A program made the position numbers and the translations under genes. From positions 2,963,501 to 3,027,500 of the forward strand of contig JAQFVV010006246.1 of assembly GCA_028023455.1 (NCBI GenBank): a stretch of DNA of 64,000 bases, read 5' to 3'. Origin of the DNA: Epiperipatus broadwayi (taxonomy: Eukaryota; Onychophora; Udeonychophora; Euonychophora; Peripatidae). Each line of letters begins with the position of its first letter. Within the stretch, counting starts at the first letter, position 1. Shown piece after piece: positions 15,536 to 26,399 of the stretch. A model generated the notes under the pieces. The model was given only the letters and a program-made list of their open reading frames with translations, made no database searches and was not told the DNA's origin.

Positions 15536-17810
15536 ACTGCATTCTTTAATTCATCAGAGATGCCACCTATTTTCATTTTAGCAGTCAATAAATTTATATT
15601 ATGTTTTTATACATAAATATTCTTTAAAGCTCTTTCAAATGCTACTCTACTATCACTATTTTAAATGAAAAAAGTGTAGTTTTTATAATTTATTGTTAAA
15701 GTAGGGATATTATATACTTTTAAATAAAGAAAATTTCGAATTTAGCAGACTTTTTGATACTGTTTTCACTTTATCTCAGCTACAACTATTTTTTCTTATG
15801 TTATTAAAATAATTCTATTTATATTTTTAGTTTGAGGTTTTTTTAAATGATTTTTTCTCTCTTGCAAATTTCATTTCTTCTATTTTGTTTAATGATATGT
15901 CTCAAAGATTGACTGTATTTCATCTCTTTCATTTTTGTGTTATTTTCTTGTGAAAACAACTGTGGTCTATTGCTTTCCTTCATTTTTAAATTCTTTGCTA
16001 ATTTAATTTATTTATTGATTTGAAAACCACTTTCCTCCTAAATTAATCTAAAAGTCATTTGGACATTAATACCATGCACTTATAAAATATTTAGTTTTGG
16101 TAAGATGGCCAATATTTTAGAAATCGATACAGATTCAATTTCTTTCACATCGCTTTTAAACAGTGAGTTGCATTTCTTGTATATTTAAATTTTCTTTTAA
16201 GTCATTAATGTAATAATTAATCTTTATTTTAGTCACTACATCATACAATTTATCTGCTTCTAAATGAATTTTAATTTGGAATTTTTGAAAATTTTTTTTT
16301 TTCACGTTATACTAACTTCTATATAATGAGTTGATCTGCAGTTGTTTTAATTCATTATTTGTACGACTAACTTTTTAATTTTTTCTTTTCTTATCTTTTA
16401 TCTATTTTTTGTAACTTCAATCATGTAATTTTGTTTAACTTTGATTCATAACTTGCAAGAACAATGAGAATAAATTATGAGAAGAATTTTGTCACTCAGA
16501 TCTCCTGCTCTCTTTTGCATCTTTGATTATATGGATAAAATTATAAAGAGACTTCAAATTTTTACAACCACCAGACTCTATTTAAAATTACAATTTACTT
16601 AAGTAAAAAAAATATTTTCGAATAGCCGCACACAAACACAAAAATAAACACAATACATCAAATAAAATGTGATAACGGGTGTGCATGTGTACTTATATTG
16701 AAAAAACAAGACTAAAAAGAATTTTCAAAAACAGATTTAATAACAGTCATAAAATTAGATTTAAAATTATAATTTCACATTTAGTTAAATGTGCTTAAAC
16801 AATTTTCAATTTGAAAGAAGAAAAGCAAGTTACAGTTTTTTAAAATATGTTTTAAATTATGGTCTTTTTTATGTAAATCCTCTTAGATTAATTAATTTAA
16901 AAAAAAGAGTGTGTGATTTTTTTATTCTGAATTTCTGTCAATGTTAGCAAGGGTGCGCTTATAAACACCAAAAGCTTAAAAAATAGATTAGTCCATTATA
17001 ATATTGATCCTTATTAAAGTTAGAAAGTGCTAGTTTCATTCTTATCTCAGTACATCTTTCACCTTAGCTTAATTAACCATATCACAAACATCCATTAGCT
17101 CAGAAGTCAGACCAATCTTTCTCGCTTTAGATACACCTTTGAAACACCCAGTTTACTTTTTTCAAATGAATAATATATACATACTTATGTTGTAATGTTA
17201 ACTTCATATACATTTTTTAGATATACTTTTAACTTTATATATATATCTTAAACTTCCATTTTATATTTTTAGATATATATATATAAATATTTAAGATATA
17301 TATATATATATATATATATATATCTTAAACTTCCATTTTATATTTTTAGAACATATGACAAAGATATGTGAAAAAGATAAATGATCTCCAAGATTCACAT
17401 TCATGGCCCATATCACAATCTCATACACATATTTTCATCAGTAGTTTAGGATTATATAGATATCAATTTACTATAGTTTGATTTCAAGTATCAAACTTTC
17501 TGCACTCACAGATTTGGCACAAGCCACTTTATAGAATCATATTAATAATTATTACTGATCATTCATAAAAGTAGATATTACCTCTAGTTCGAATACACTT
17601 TTTAATTCTCAATTAATAATATGTGTGTAGTGATATAGAGATATTAACACCCAAATTTTTTTATCCAAGTTGCCAGTTTTAATGACTTTCATTACATCAC
17701 TCTTACAGAAAGCAGGGATGAGATTTTATTACATTTTAATATTTTATAAGGAGTGCAATTTAATATACATTTGATTATGCTAATTTCATGTTAATATATA
17801 TATATATATA
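15536..17810. other. AT-rich DNA without recognised genes
   Basis: No clear coding frame was seen. Around 15.9-16.6 kb the sequence has the texture of very decayed minus-strand coding DNA, but no family could be named. Near 17,240-17,350 a block of about 34 bases with AT repeats is present twice in direct orientation. Confidence 0.45.
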
Positions 17811-18380
17811 TGAAAAAAAACAAGTAAAATTCATGTAACTTGATACCACTTGTATTTATGATCAATAGATGGTGTTTTACCAAAAACACAGAACAAGTGT
17901 AAATTTGTTTACATAAATGACAAAAGAGTCGGCATTCACTATCTCTTTCATTTGCCCACCCTCAGATCAGCTGATTTCAAGCTAATTTGCTATCATCAGT
18001 GAAGTATAGAGTTAGAAACTAGATCTGAACACTGACTCCAAGTGTTTATGCAAACAATTTCTATCAGTTTTCAAGCATGAATTTTTCAGACCAGTAAAGT
18101 CTTCAAACTCTGCCTAACAAGCCAGATAACTACATGGGTCTGATCTCAGTTCAGTTTCACCACATAGTCAAAGCCTCTGCAATATATATCATTGCAAAAA
18201 CCTTTAAAGGTGCCTTTATGAAAAACAAAAACAAGTTAAATTCACATAACTTGCTATCATTTGTATTTATGCTCATTAGATAGCGTTTTACCAAAAATAC
18301 CGAACAAGTATAAATTTGTTTACATAAATGACAAAAGAGTCAGCATTCACTATCTCTTTCATTTGTCCACCCTCAGATCA
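17811..18380. repeat. Direct repeats of about 165 bp, period about 410 bp
   Basis: The block 17,811-17,978 recurs at 18,221-18,380 with modest divergence. Shared phrases include TAAATTTGTTTACATAAATG and CACTATCTCTTTCATTTG. The 240-base segment between them contains GTTAGAAACTAG at about 18,011, a hairpin-plus-GAAAC context like the hammerhead segment at 18.78 kb, but with a degenerate CTGATGA box. The layout equals about 1.4 monomers of a 410-bp tandem repeat. Alternatives are a terminal-repeat retrotransposon remnant or a simple segmental duplication. No protein is encoded. Confidence 0.6.
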
Positions 18381-18567
18381 TATATATATATATAATTAGA
18401 TAATTATCTGCAAATTAATAAGCCTAAGTGACTTTAGCATTACTTTTTTATTTTAAAAGTGGATATAAAAACATCTCAAAGTCAGTTGACAGGATACAAC
18501 AGTTTTTTAAAGCATCAAACATCACTTTATCACCATCTCTATACTAGCATATAATTTGTTGTAAACA

Positions 18568-18918
18568 AAGGCAAAACTCCCCATACAGTAGTGCCACCCT
18601 GTGCCAAACAGACCCATATGACTATATAAGCTATTGAGCTTAGATTGAAGATATTAACAATATTTTCAATTTCATTCTCATAGTTTTGTAGTAAAGTAGA
18701 GTTAAGAGGTGGCTGCTGGAGGGTTGCATTAGATCCTAAGATCTAGGTGCAGTGCTCTGATCCAAGGCTCCTCACTGATGATGGCCACAAGCCAGAAACT
18801 AGTCTGGGGATATTGGATGAGTAGGCACTAGATAGGGATTTTATGCACAAGCCTTCTGGCATCCATTGATTACTCTGTTTGGCACTGGGTGGCACTACTG
18901 TACGGGGAGTTTTGCCTT
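18568..18918 (+). mobile_element. 351-bp element with 45-bp terminal inverted repeats enclosing a hammerhead ribozyme
   Basis: The ends 18,568-18,612 and 18,874-18,918 are 45-base inverted repeats with two mismatches. The interior has no coding frame. It holds a complete hammerhead ribozyme fold at 18,760-18,818. Hammerheads are known in Penelope-like elements, in animal retrozymes and in some SINE-like repeats. The near-perfect inverted ends are instead typical of foldback or MITE elements. No clear target-site duplication was found. It is either a rearranged Penelope-type terminal repeat or a small non-autonomous element carrying a ribozyme. Confidence 0.65.
18760..18818 (+). ncRNA. Type I-like hammerhead ribozyme
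   Basis: All core parts are present in the right order. The 5' strand of stem I is 18,769-18,774 (TCCTCA). The conserved CTGATGA box is at 18,775-18,781. Stem II is TGGC/GCCA closed by a CACAA loop (18,782-18,794). GAAA is at 18,795-18,798. A minimal stem III follows (A-U and C-G pairs around a two-base UA loop), and the GTC cleavage site has its C at 18,804. The 3' strand of stem I, TGGGGA (18,805-18,810), pairs with TCCTCA through six pairs including one G-U. Beyond a small internal loop, ATCCAA (18,760-18,765) pairs with TTGGAT (18,813-18,818). Very short stem III is known for hammerheads that work best as dimers. Self-cleavage is inferred and untested. Confidence 0.72.
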
Positions 18919-21149
18919 AGTTTTTTTAAGCTGGGTTGAAAAATAGAATGAGGATATAATTAATGGACAAATTTATTTATTCTTTTTTTAGTAAAAATAT
19001 AGTAAATTACTTATGCACAATAGGTACCATTTCAATTCTGATTTTATATAGACTTGGATTCTTTACATGAATTTAATCTCACACATTCTGGCAACAACAA
19101 ACAAATTCACTTTTTATTATGACTTGATTTTATGTACATATCATATCATTTTCAACTTTCTTAAACAGTTCAACAATACTACTTTTATATCTAAATTTTA
19201 TTCTTACAGTTTTGACTATCCTCCAGTCACCATCAGAGCTACAATATCCAAATATATAACTATACAAACACAATCTAGAAAAAATACTTTGGTTTTATCT
19301 AACAATGTTTGTATTAGTTTTTTCTTTAAATTAAATTATTTTCCATTCAGTGATTAAATGTGTAAAATATTTTATAGAAAAAAATTAATTAAGTTAGCTA
19401 AAAACTGTCACTTTTCTTATGCAAATTGTGAGGTTCTATACAATTATTTTTTAGAAAATAAAATAAAATTAAAAAATACTAAAAAGTATTTATAACTGTT
19501 ACTTATTACTTATTTTAAAAATATCTGAGTGTAGATGTGCATACTGCAATATCCTAGACTACCATAGTTTTATTCTTTTGAGTTCTTTTATGTGAATCAT
19601 TATTATAAATTTTAATTGTTGATTTTCTATAATGAATTATTTTCTAGGTTATCTTGTTAAGTTTTTCCTTTATGGATTCAAATTTCTTTATAATAACTTC
19701 TACATTAACCCAGATTTCCAAGGTAGATAAACATCAAAAATCTATGTAATTTATAATATAATAAAATGCAGACTGAATTTATTCATTTTCCAATAATCTT
19801 TAGGTCAGATTTACAGGCTGAGACATCATACATTTGAATAAAAACAAGGCTTATTGCATATTTGCCTAGGGTATTCTTCTACATTTTATTTTACTGAACA
19901 GGATACATGATAGGATTTTATGATGTTCAGCTTCTAACTAAAGTTTAGCATATGATTTTTTCTAAATGCCTTTTAAAAACATTTTAAAACTAATAGTAAG
20001 GTTTGTCTTACTTTACACTAAAAATTTAACTTCTCTGTTTTCTTTGTAGATGGTTTGCTACAATTTTTCTCTTAAAGACTGAATCAAAAAAACTATTGCT
20101 TATAAGACACTTGTGTTTACTGCTTTAAACCTGCTCCATTTTATTTTTTGGAAAAATCTTGTATTCCATCCAATCATATACTGACTTGATATGACTGCAT
20201 TAAACCCTGACCAGTTATAGAATTTACTTTTACAAAAAAATTGTTTACCTTCTTTTTTTTAATTAAAAAATATTAAAGATTTTGTATATTAATTAAAAAA
20301 TGTAATTATTATTATTAAAATTCCTCTGAAGTTATTTTTATAACTGCTCAAAAACAGTATCATTGTTAAAACACACTTTTATTTAAACAACATTGCCCTT
20401 TGTTTTATGGAAATAAAATTTTAAAAAAACCTTAATTCATTAAAAAACTATTTTTTATCTAAATGTTAAAATCTTGTTTTGTCTATTCTTTTAAAAACTG
20501 ATAATCTTTATTTAAAATTTTACTTATTTATCTCTCTTATCATTTTTTTAAAGATTTAAAACTAATCAATAAAATACTGAAGAGAGGGAAGAGTGTTATT
20601 TATTTTATTTTTTATCTATTTTTTCTCTCTCTTTTACAACTACCCTTAATAAATTATAAATATTCATATTTTTATTATTTAAAAAAATGTTTGAATTTTT
20701 ATATCATTTAAGTAATAAAAATATTTAAATGGTTTAATACTTATTATTATCTTATTTCCCATTTTTTTTATTTTAATAAGCATCTAATAACTAGCATGGT
20801 CAGAGTTGACCTCTGTCTACCATATTACAATACTCCTCACATGAAGTGATGAGCCAAAGAAATGGAGATGAACATTCCACTCCTTATCATTTTAATTTTG
20901 TATTTTTAATCATCTTATTTTTAGTGCTTAGGTAAATCTCCAAGTCTGTAAATAACTGGAAATTAGATTTTCACAATGCCTGAATTTCTTAACTTGAGCA
21001 TAACTGGGATAAGGTGGTGACAAACTCTTGTTCACATGATATCCACTATTAATTTTATAAATTATTGCTCTTTCCAAATTACTATTGATTTTTCTTATTT
21101 CTCATGTTTCTTTCCATGGATCATGTCTATTCTAAATCACATTCAGAGG
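18919..21149. other. AT-rich DNA without recognised genes
   Basis: One short plus-strand frame (19,067-19,357) has no recognisable domain. Parts of 19.5-20.3 kb and 20.8-21.0 kb look like decayed repeats, but no family could be identified. Confidence 0.45.
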
Positions 21150-21450
21150 TTGAATTCCTAAAACACAACCAGTGATTTCACAGCAACAAGTAGACTTCTT
21201 AAGTGTAAAGAACTGCAAAATAATATATTTAAACTAAACATTACCCATAACTCCATTTATCTCCCATCTATCCTTTATATTTAAAAAACTTTTAAATAAG
21301 TTAATTGCTTCAGAATGATCTTTTAATATTAAGGGTGTATGGGTGAAATTGTGGGTAATCTTTAATTTAAATATGTTGTTATTTTGTAGTTCTTTATACT
21401 TGAAAAATCTGCTTATAACTGTGAAATCATTGGTGTGGTTTAGAATTTAT
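21150..21450. repeat. Inverted repeat of a Penelope-like 3' end
   Basis: The block 21,150-21,260 and the block 21,345-21,450 are reverse complements with moderate divergence. Both match the 3' UTR of the Penelope fragment at 14,527-14,660, for example the GTAAAGAACT phrase and the AAATAAGTTAATTGCTTCAGAAT block in between. Each copy retains a stem-loop followed by GAAAT. It appears to be two Penelope 3' ends facing each other with no coding part left. Confidence 0.6.
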
Positions 21451-21508
21451 GGTTAAATTGTGAATTTAGTGTAATTTTGATTACTTTATTGACTGGTTTA
21501 GCTTTAGG

Positions 21509-21511
<3 letters not shown>

Positions 21512-21546
<35 letters not shown>

Positions 21547-21557
21547 CCTATATTGCG

Positions 21558-21597
<40 letters not shown>
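21512..21597. repeat. Two (AT)n microsatellites split by a short TATTGCGGGT copy
   Basis: AT runs lie at about 21,512-21,544 and 21,561-21,597. Between them is a ten-base copy of the inverted-repeat end of the Penelope element that starts next to it. Confidence 0.85.
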
Positions 21598-21600
<3 letters not shown>

Positions 21601-22232
21601 CGGGTTCATCCATGTAAAAGGAACTCCAGACAGTATCAGACGTATATTACAATGCTATAATATAGATACAGCATTTTCTGCTCATCAAAAGATTAGCAAT
21701 ATAATAAACAAGCCTAAGGATTCAATCCCTCTTGAATCTCATGGTGTCTATCAAATCTCATGTAAAAATTGTAAAGCTTCTTACATAGGTATGAGTAATC
21801 ATCGCATCAGTGTTAGGAGAGATGAGCATGCTAATGCAGTTAAACAACACTCATCATCAGCAGCACTCTCACTCCATACTATAGATTCAGGTTATAAAAT
21901 TGATTTTTCTAGTACCAGGATCATATCCAGATGTGATAATCTCTACCAGTGCAAAATTAGAGAAGCCATTGAGATACTTAAAAGGCCAGATTGTATCAAT
22001 AAGCGAGATGATACATGCAAACTTCCTCCTATTTGGAAAGATTTTTTTAAAAACCATTCCTAAATTTAACATTTTTGTTATTGGTGGAATTTTAACATTT
22101 TATTCAAATCAGTGATTGTAGCGCCTCTACAACTGTCTTTCTACCTTTTATAACTCTGGGGATGACTTGTGTGACCAAGTCGAAACATCAGTATATTAAT
22201 ATTAAAAGTTTTTAACATGGATGAACCCGCAA
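21598..22232 (+). mobile_element. Penelope GIY-YIG fragment bounded by 18-bp inverted repeats
   Basis: A frame open from 21,602 to 22,063 (153 residues) encodes a Penelope C-terminal region. It has a linker (TPDSIRRILQCYNIDTAF), then the endonuclease GVYQISC-KNC-KASYIG (GIY-YIG core with the zinc-type CXXC), VRRDEH, a histidine-containing middle, REAIEILKRP and the terminal RDDTCKLPPIW motif. No stop or frameshift is seen in it. The RT domain is absent. The whole segment is flanked by perfect 18-base inverted repeats (21,598-21,615 and 22,215-22,232). Past the stop, 22,164-22,181 forms a six-base-pair hairpin followed directly by GAAAC, resembling a decayed hammerhead. This lineage differs from the 13-15 kb Penelope pieces. 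Confidence 0.72.
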
Positions 22233-22675
22233 AATATGTATTTTATATATTTAACCCATGAAAATCTTCGTTTTAACTTATATATATATTATAGATGATA
22301 TGTAAGAAAATATATTCTATCACAGGATATGTAGACAGTTATCAACTATTATGATAACCAACCATAGATACAAAACTATATTATTTCTCTGACCCAGGCT
22401 TTCAATCTAGCATATCTTTGTTAAAGCATATATAGTTCTGCTTTGACAAAAATATGCTTTATCAAATGCCTGCCTTAGCAAAGTAATAATTTTGCTTTGT
22501 ATCTAAGAATTTATTGCTATAATAGTTAATAATTATCTACATTCTCTGGTAAAATATATTTTCTTATGTGTGAGTGTATGTGCATGTATACACATAGCTT
22601 AGTTCTTTTTCTTTTTTTTACAAAATGACTACTTTAACATTCATTAATAAAAATATGATCATAACTATTATAAAT
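22233..22675. other. AT-rich DNA, nothing recognised
   Basis: No gene or identifiable repeat was seen between the Penelope fragment and the old RTE copy. Confidence 0.5.
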
Positions 22676-24545
22676 TTCAACCACTATCAATCCATTCCAA
22701 TTATTAAAATCTCTCTAAGTTTAATCCAGTTTTTTTACTCTATAGCTTCTCTTCTCCATATTACACTAACAAATTTTATTTCATCCAACCACCTCACATA
22801 TGGGCTTTTTCTAGATATTTTATATTCTCTTGAAATAAATTTTAAAACTTTAATTGTCTATATATTACTACCTTTTTAATCTAGATATTTAGCCAGCACT
22901 ATTTCAATCTCTTAATTCTTTCAATGATGCCAGTAATTTCAGTTTGTTCTCTTATCAAATATTTTACTTTTAATTTCTTCTTGTCATTCCCAATATACAT
23001 CTCTCATTGCTTTGTTGAATAGTCTGAAATCTCTATAGTTTTATCTGTTAAGCATTACAGTCTCAGATCCTTAATTAAGAACAAGTAAAACACATTATTT
23101 AAAACCCTCCCTTTTTAAACTCAAACATATTTACTTTTATATTACATTTTTTCTACCTAGAGCACTTTGTAATTTAATTGTATGATTAATTGTTTTCATC
23201 TGGCTTAATAATCTGACAAAGATATTTGTAGTTGTTAATTTCTAATTCATGATATCAATTTTTATTATCTTTTTTGAGAAAATCCATTAAACCTTATTTT
23301 AATCTTGTTTGCATTTATTTTTAATTTTATTTTCTTACTGTTATCTAATAACTCTTAGTATTTATTGAAGCTAAGAAACAATATTTGCAAAACAATTACA
23401 TTATCTGCAAAATCTAGGCAATTTAAATAATTTCAGTGTATTATTATTATTATTATTTTAGCTTTCCATTTTAATGCGCAAAATACTGCTTGTAAGATTT
23501 TTGTAAAAACTTTAGAGATATGAATCACTCCATCATACACCGTTATCAGTGTTAATCTTCTTTATAGCATCATATAAAGTCATGCCTATTGCAGTTTAAT
23601 AAGTATCCTTCAGAATAGCACAATATCCCAGGCATATATCTTGATGGTTCAAAATGTTATTTATGGTGTAAGTATTTATACAATCAAGTGCCTTTCTTAA
23701 TCTATAAATTGAAAGCATAATGGCAACTCATAACTTCTATCAATAATTGAATATATTGACTGCTCTAAAACCATTTCCTCAATCCAAAATTTACTGTGCA
23801 TAAATTATAATTTTCTTGGTAAAGATTTTGTATAGGACTTATAAAATATTGATCTAAAATCTTCTTTATTACCTTTCATAAATGTCAATGTTACTGCTTC
23901 AATTTTCCCATCAATTGTTACATCTTGACATTTAGACTATAATGTATAACATTACTAACAATTATTTCTATTTTACTACCATTATTTCGTGTAGCTTTTC
24001 CCGTCTTCATAGATTTAATTATGACTCATTTTTTCATTTACAATGGTTAGTAATTCCAAAGATATAGTAATAATATTGATTAATTTGGTTTCTTGTTCTT
24101 ATTCTTAGTAGAATTCTTTCACATATTCCATAATGTAATTTCTATTTTTAATAATATTTCTATCTTTCTTTCTTATTGTTAAAATAATTTTTTTCTAAAT
24201 ACCAAGATTTTGTTTTATATTTTTATTCTCTTCGCTAGTTTAGCTTCTGTTATATTTTCTTATATCACTATTAAAACTTTTTAGTAATATTGTTCAGAAC
24301 TACAGATATTGGATTTATATTAATGGATAATTTGAAAATAATTTCATTTTTTCTTCATAAATTATCTTGTCTCACTTGAAAATTTATTAGTGAAATGCTT
24401 TTTTTTTTTTTATCACCGGTTATCTTTGTTGCAGTTTTTAATAGAATATCTGTTGTCTTCTTATTAATCTCAATTAAGTTTGAATTGTCTTCAAGATCTG
24501 TAATACTTTAAAACAATTAGTAAGTTAGCTTCAAAAATTTCAGAA
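22676..24545 (-). pseudogene. Degenerate RTE LINE copy, 3' half
   Basis: This matches the intact RTE element along its 3' half, reading down the minus strand. Shared blocks include the CCACTATCAATCCATTCCA region at the 3' end (compare 58,580), TAGCTTCTCTTCTCCA, the segment encoding the terminal EQTG and TTQRSMERCMLGV region, the TYGSETW region, and at the other end the TATCTTTGTTGCAGTTTTTA block (compare 60,467). It breaks off near 24,545, at the position equivalent to about 60,590 of the intact element. Stops and indels are abundant. It continues after a 3.7-kb interruption at 28,255. Confidence 0.72.
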
Positions 24546-26040
24546 TTTTTAGGAATATAAGGCCCATGAAGTTGGACTACCCAACCTTAATGATGATTTC
24601 ATTGTTACAATTTTTAAAAACAAAGAGAGTAGACAAAATTGCAGTAAATATTATGAAATATCATTATTAACTACTCCAGCAAAAGTACTTTTGAGAAATT
24701 TGTTGATAGGTTGTTTCTAATCATAGATAAATGGTTAGAGAGACTCAATGTGGCATTAGAGAATCAAGAAGCTCTATATACATAGTTTTGTTGCCAGAAA
24801 AATGCAAGAAAGGTCAATTCATATATTATTTTTATTGATTTAGGTAAGGAATTTAATTCAGTTAATAAGACAAATTTATGGCATTATTTGAAATTAGTTG
24901 GTTGACCACCAAAATTTATTCGTATTATAAGCTTCTATATGATAAAATGAAAGGAAAGTGTTAATACTATAGGTGGAAAATCTGAGGCAGTTCAGATGAA
25001 AGCTCTAACATTGTTTTCCATTTTTATGACAGTGGTCTTTGTAATTGTTTATAGGTAATTTAATCAACAGGAATCAAGATATGATACAGATTTGATGGAG
25101 GTATTTTTAATTTAATATATTAAAAGCAAAAACAAAATCTCTCTTTTTTGGATTCTGGATTTACTATATATTGATGATTGTGCTATTTTTGTCAGTTCAA
25201 AAATCAATTTTCAGAATATACTTAACATTTTAAATGCAACATATATTGGCTTCCTTTTATTAATTAATATTTTTAAAAAATCAAAAATGTATTGCCCAAT
25301 TGCAAAAGAAAAATCCTCAGCAATTCTTAGTTTGAATGATGATGAACTTATGAATGAAATCAGTGTAAATACCTTGATAATTTTATATAAAAAGGTGGTC
25401 CTAGATATAAAAATACATCACAGACTCCTTCTGCTTTTAACAAGTTAAAATATATAATAATTTATCATAGGAAAAATAACTATTGCAATCAAGTTAGTAG
25501 TACATAGAATTGTTATTTTATCTAATTTATTAAAGTGAAACTTGGACATCCTATCAGGATAATAAAAAGCATTAGAAAAGTTTTATTTAAGGATTCTGTA
25601 TACAATTTTTAAAATACAATGGTAAGATCATAAAACCAATCAATATGTTCTTCAGCTTGCAAAATGTGATACTGAAGAATCCACTATTCTAAAATCATAT
25701 TTTTATTAGATTGGACATGTAAAACAAATAAATAATCAACACTTTTTAACAGAATGTTTTATGGTAAACTTGAACATGGTCTGTGGAAGAAGTAGGCTCT
25801 GATTACATTAACATTCTAAAGAACTGTAGTGTCAATTGTTTCCATTAGGAAAATATGCAGAGAATAGAATTCATTGGAGAGAGAATTAGACATAATGTTG
25901 AAGTATTTCAGAAAAAAGTTTTCCATTGAAGAAATTAAAAGACAACATCATGAAATATCAAATAAATGTAAAAATGGCTAACATGTTTTGCATAAGGACA
26001 AATTTATGGTTTACATATTAGTTTGTATAGTCATCACAAA
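24546..26040 (+). pseudogene. Degenerate LINE reverse transcriptase, 3' half
   Basis: The plus-strand translation, with stops and frame changes, shows a non-LTR RT of a family distinct from the RTE copies. It has FIDLGKEFNSVNKTNLWHYL (the FIDFSKAFDTVNR motif), PPKFIRII, a YDTDLMEVFLI region, LLYIDDCAIFVSS (YADD box), INIFKKSKMYCP, KALEKFYLRILYTIF, then IGHVKQINNQHFLTECF near 25,715. The order and spacing fit a common animal LINE family with an IGHV-RM motif near the C terminus. It lies inside the old RTE copy on the opposite strand, so it was probably inserted into it. It is not functional. Confidence 0.62.
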
Positions 26041-26090
26041 AACTTCATTCTTTCTTCTTTTTTTTTGAGTTGGGTTGAAATGACCATGGT

Positions 26091-26107
26091 TGTTGTTGTT
26101 GTTGTTG

Positions 26108-26159
<52 letters not shown>

Positions 26160-26167
26160 CATCATCA

Positions 26168-26252
<85 letters not shown>

Positions 26253-26335
26253 CATCATCATCATCATCATCATCATTATTATTATTGTTGTTATTAGTAC
26301 TACTATTACTATTATTATTATTATATCTGAAGAAC
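26091..26335. repeat. Compound trinucleotide array (TTG, TTA, TCA)
   Basis: Blocks follow in the order (TTG)n, (TTA)n, short (TCA)n, long (TTA)n, (TCA)n, (TTA)n, with a few variant triplets at the end. It lies just past the plus-strand LINE remnant, as expected if it grew from that element's 3' tail. All poly-Asn, poly-Ile and poly-Leu frames here are artefacts. Confidence 0.92.
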
Positions 26336-26399
26336 AAGAATATAAACTCTCAATACACTCTTTTTTTTCCCCAATAAATTTATTAAATGTAAATAAGTA

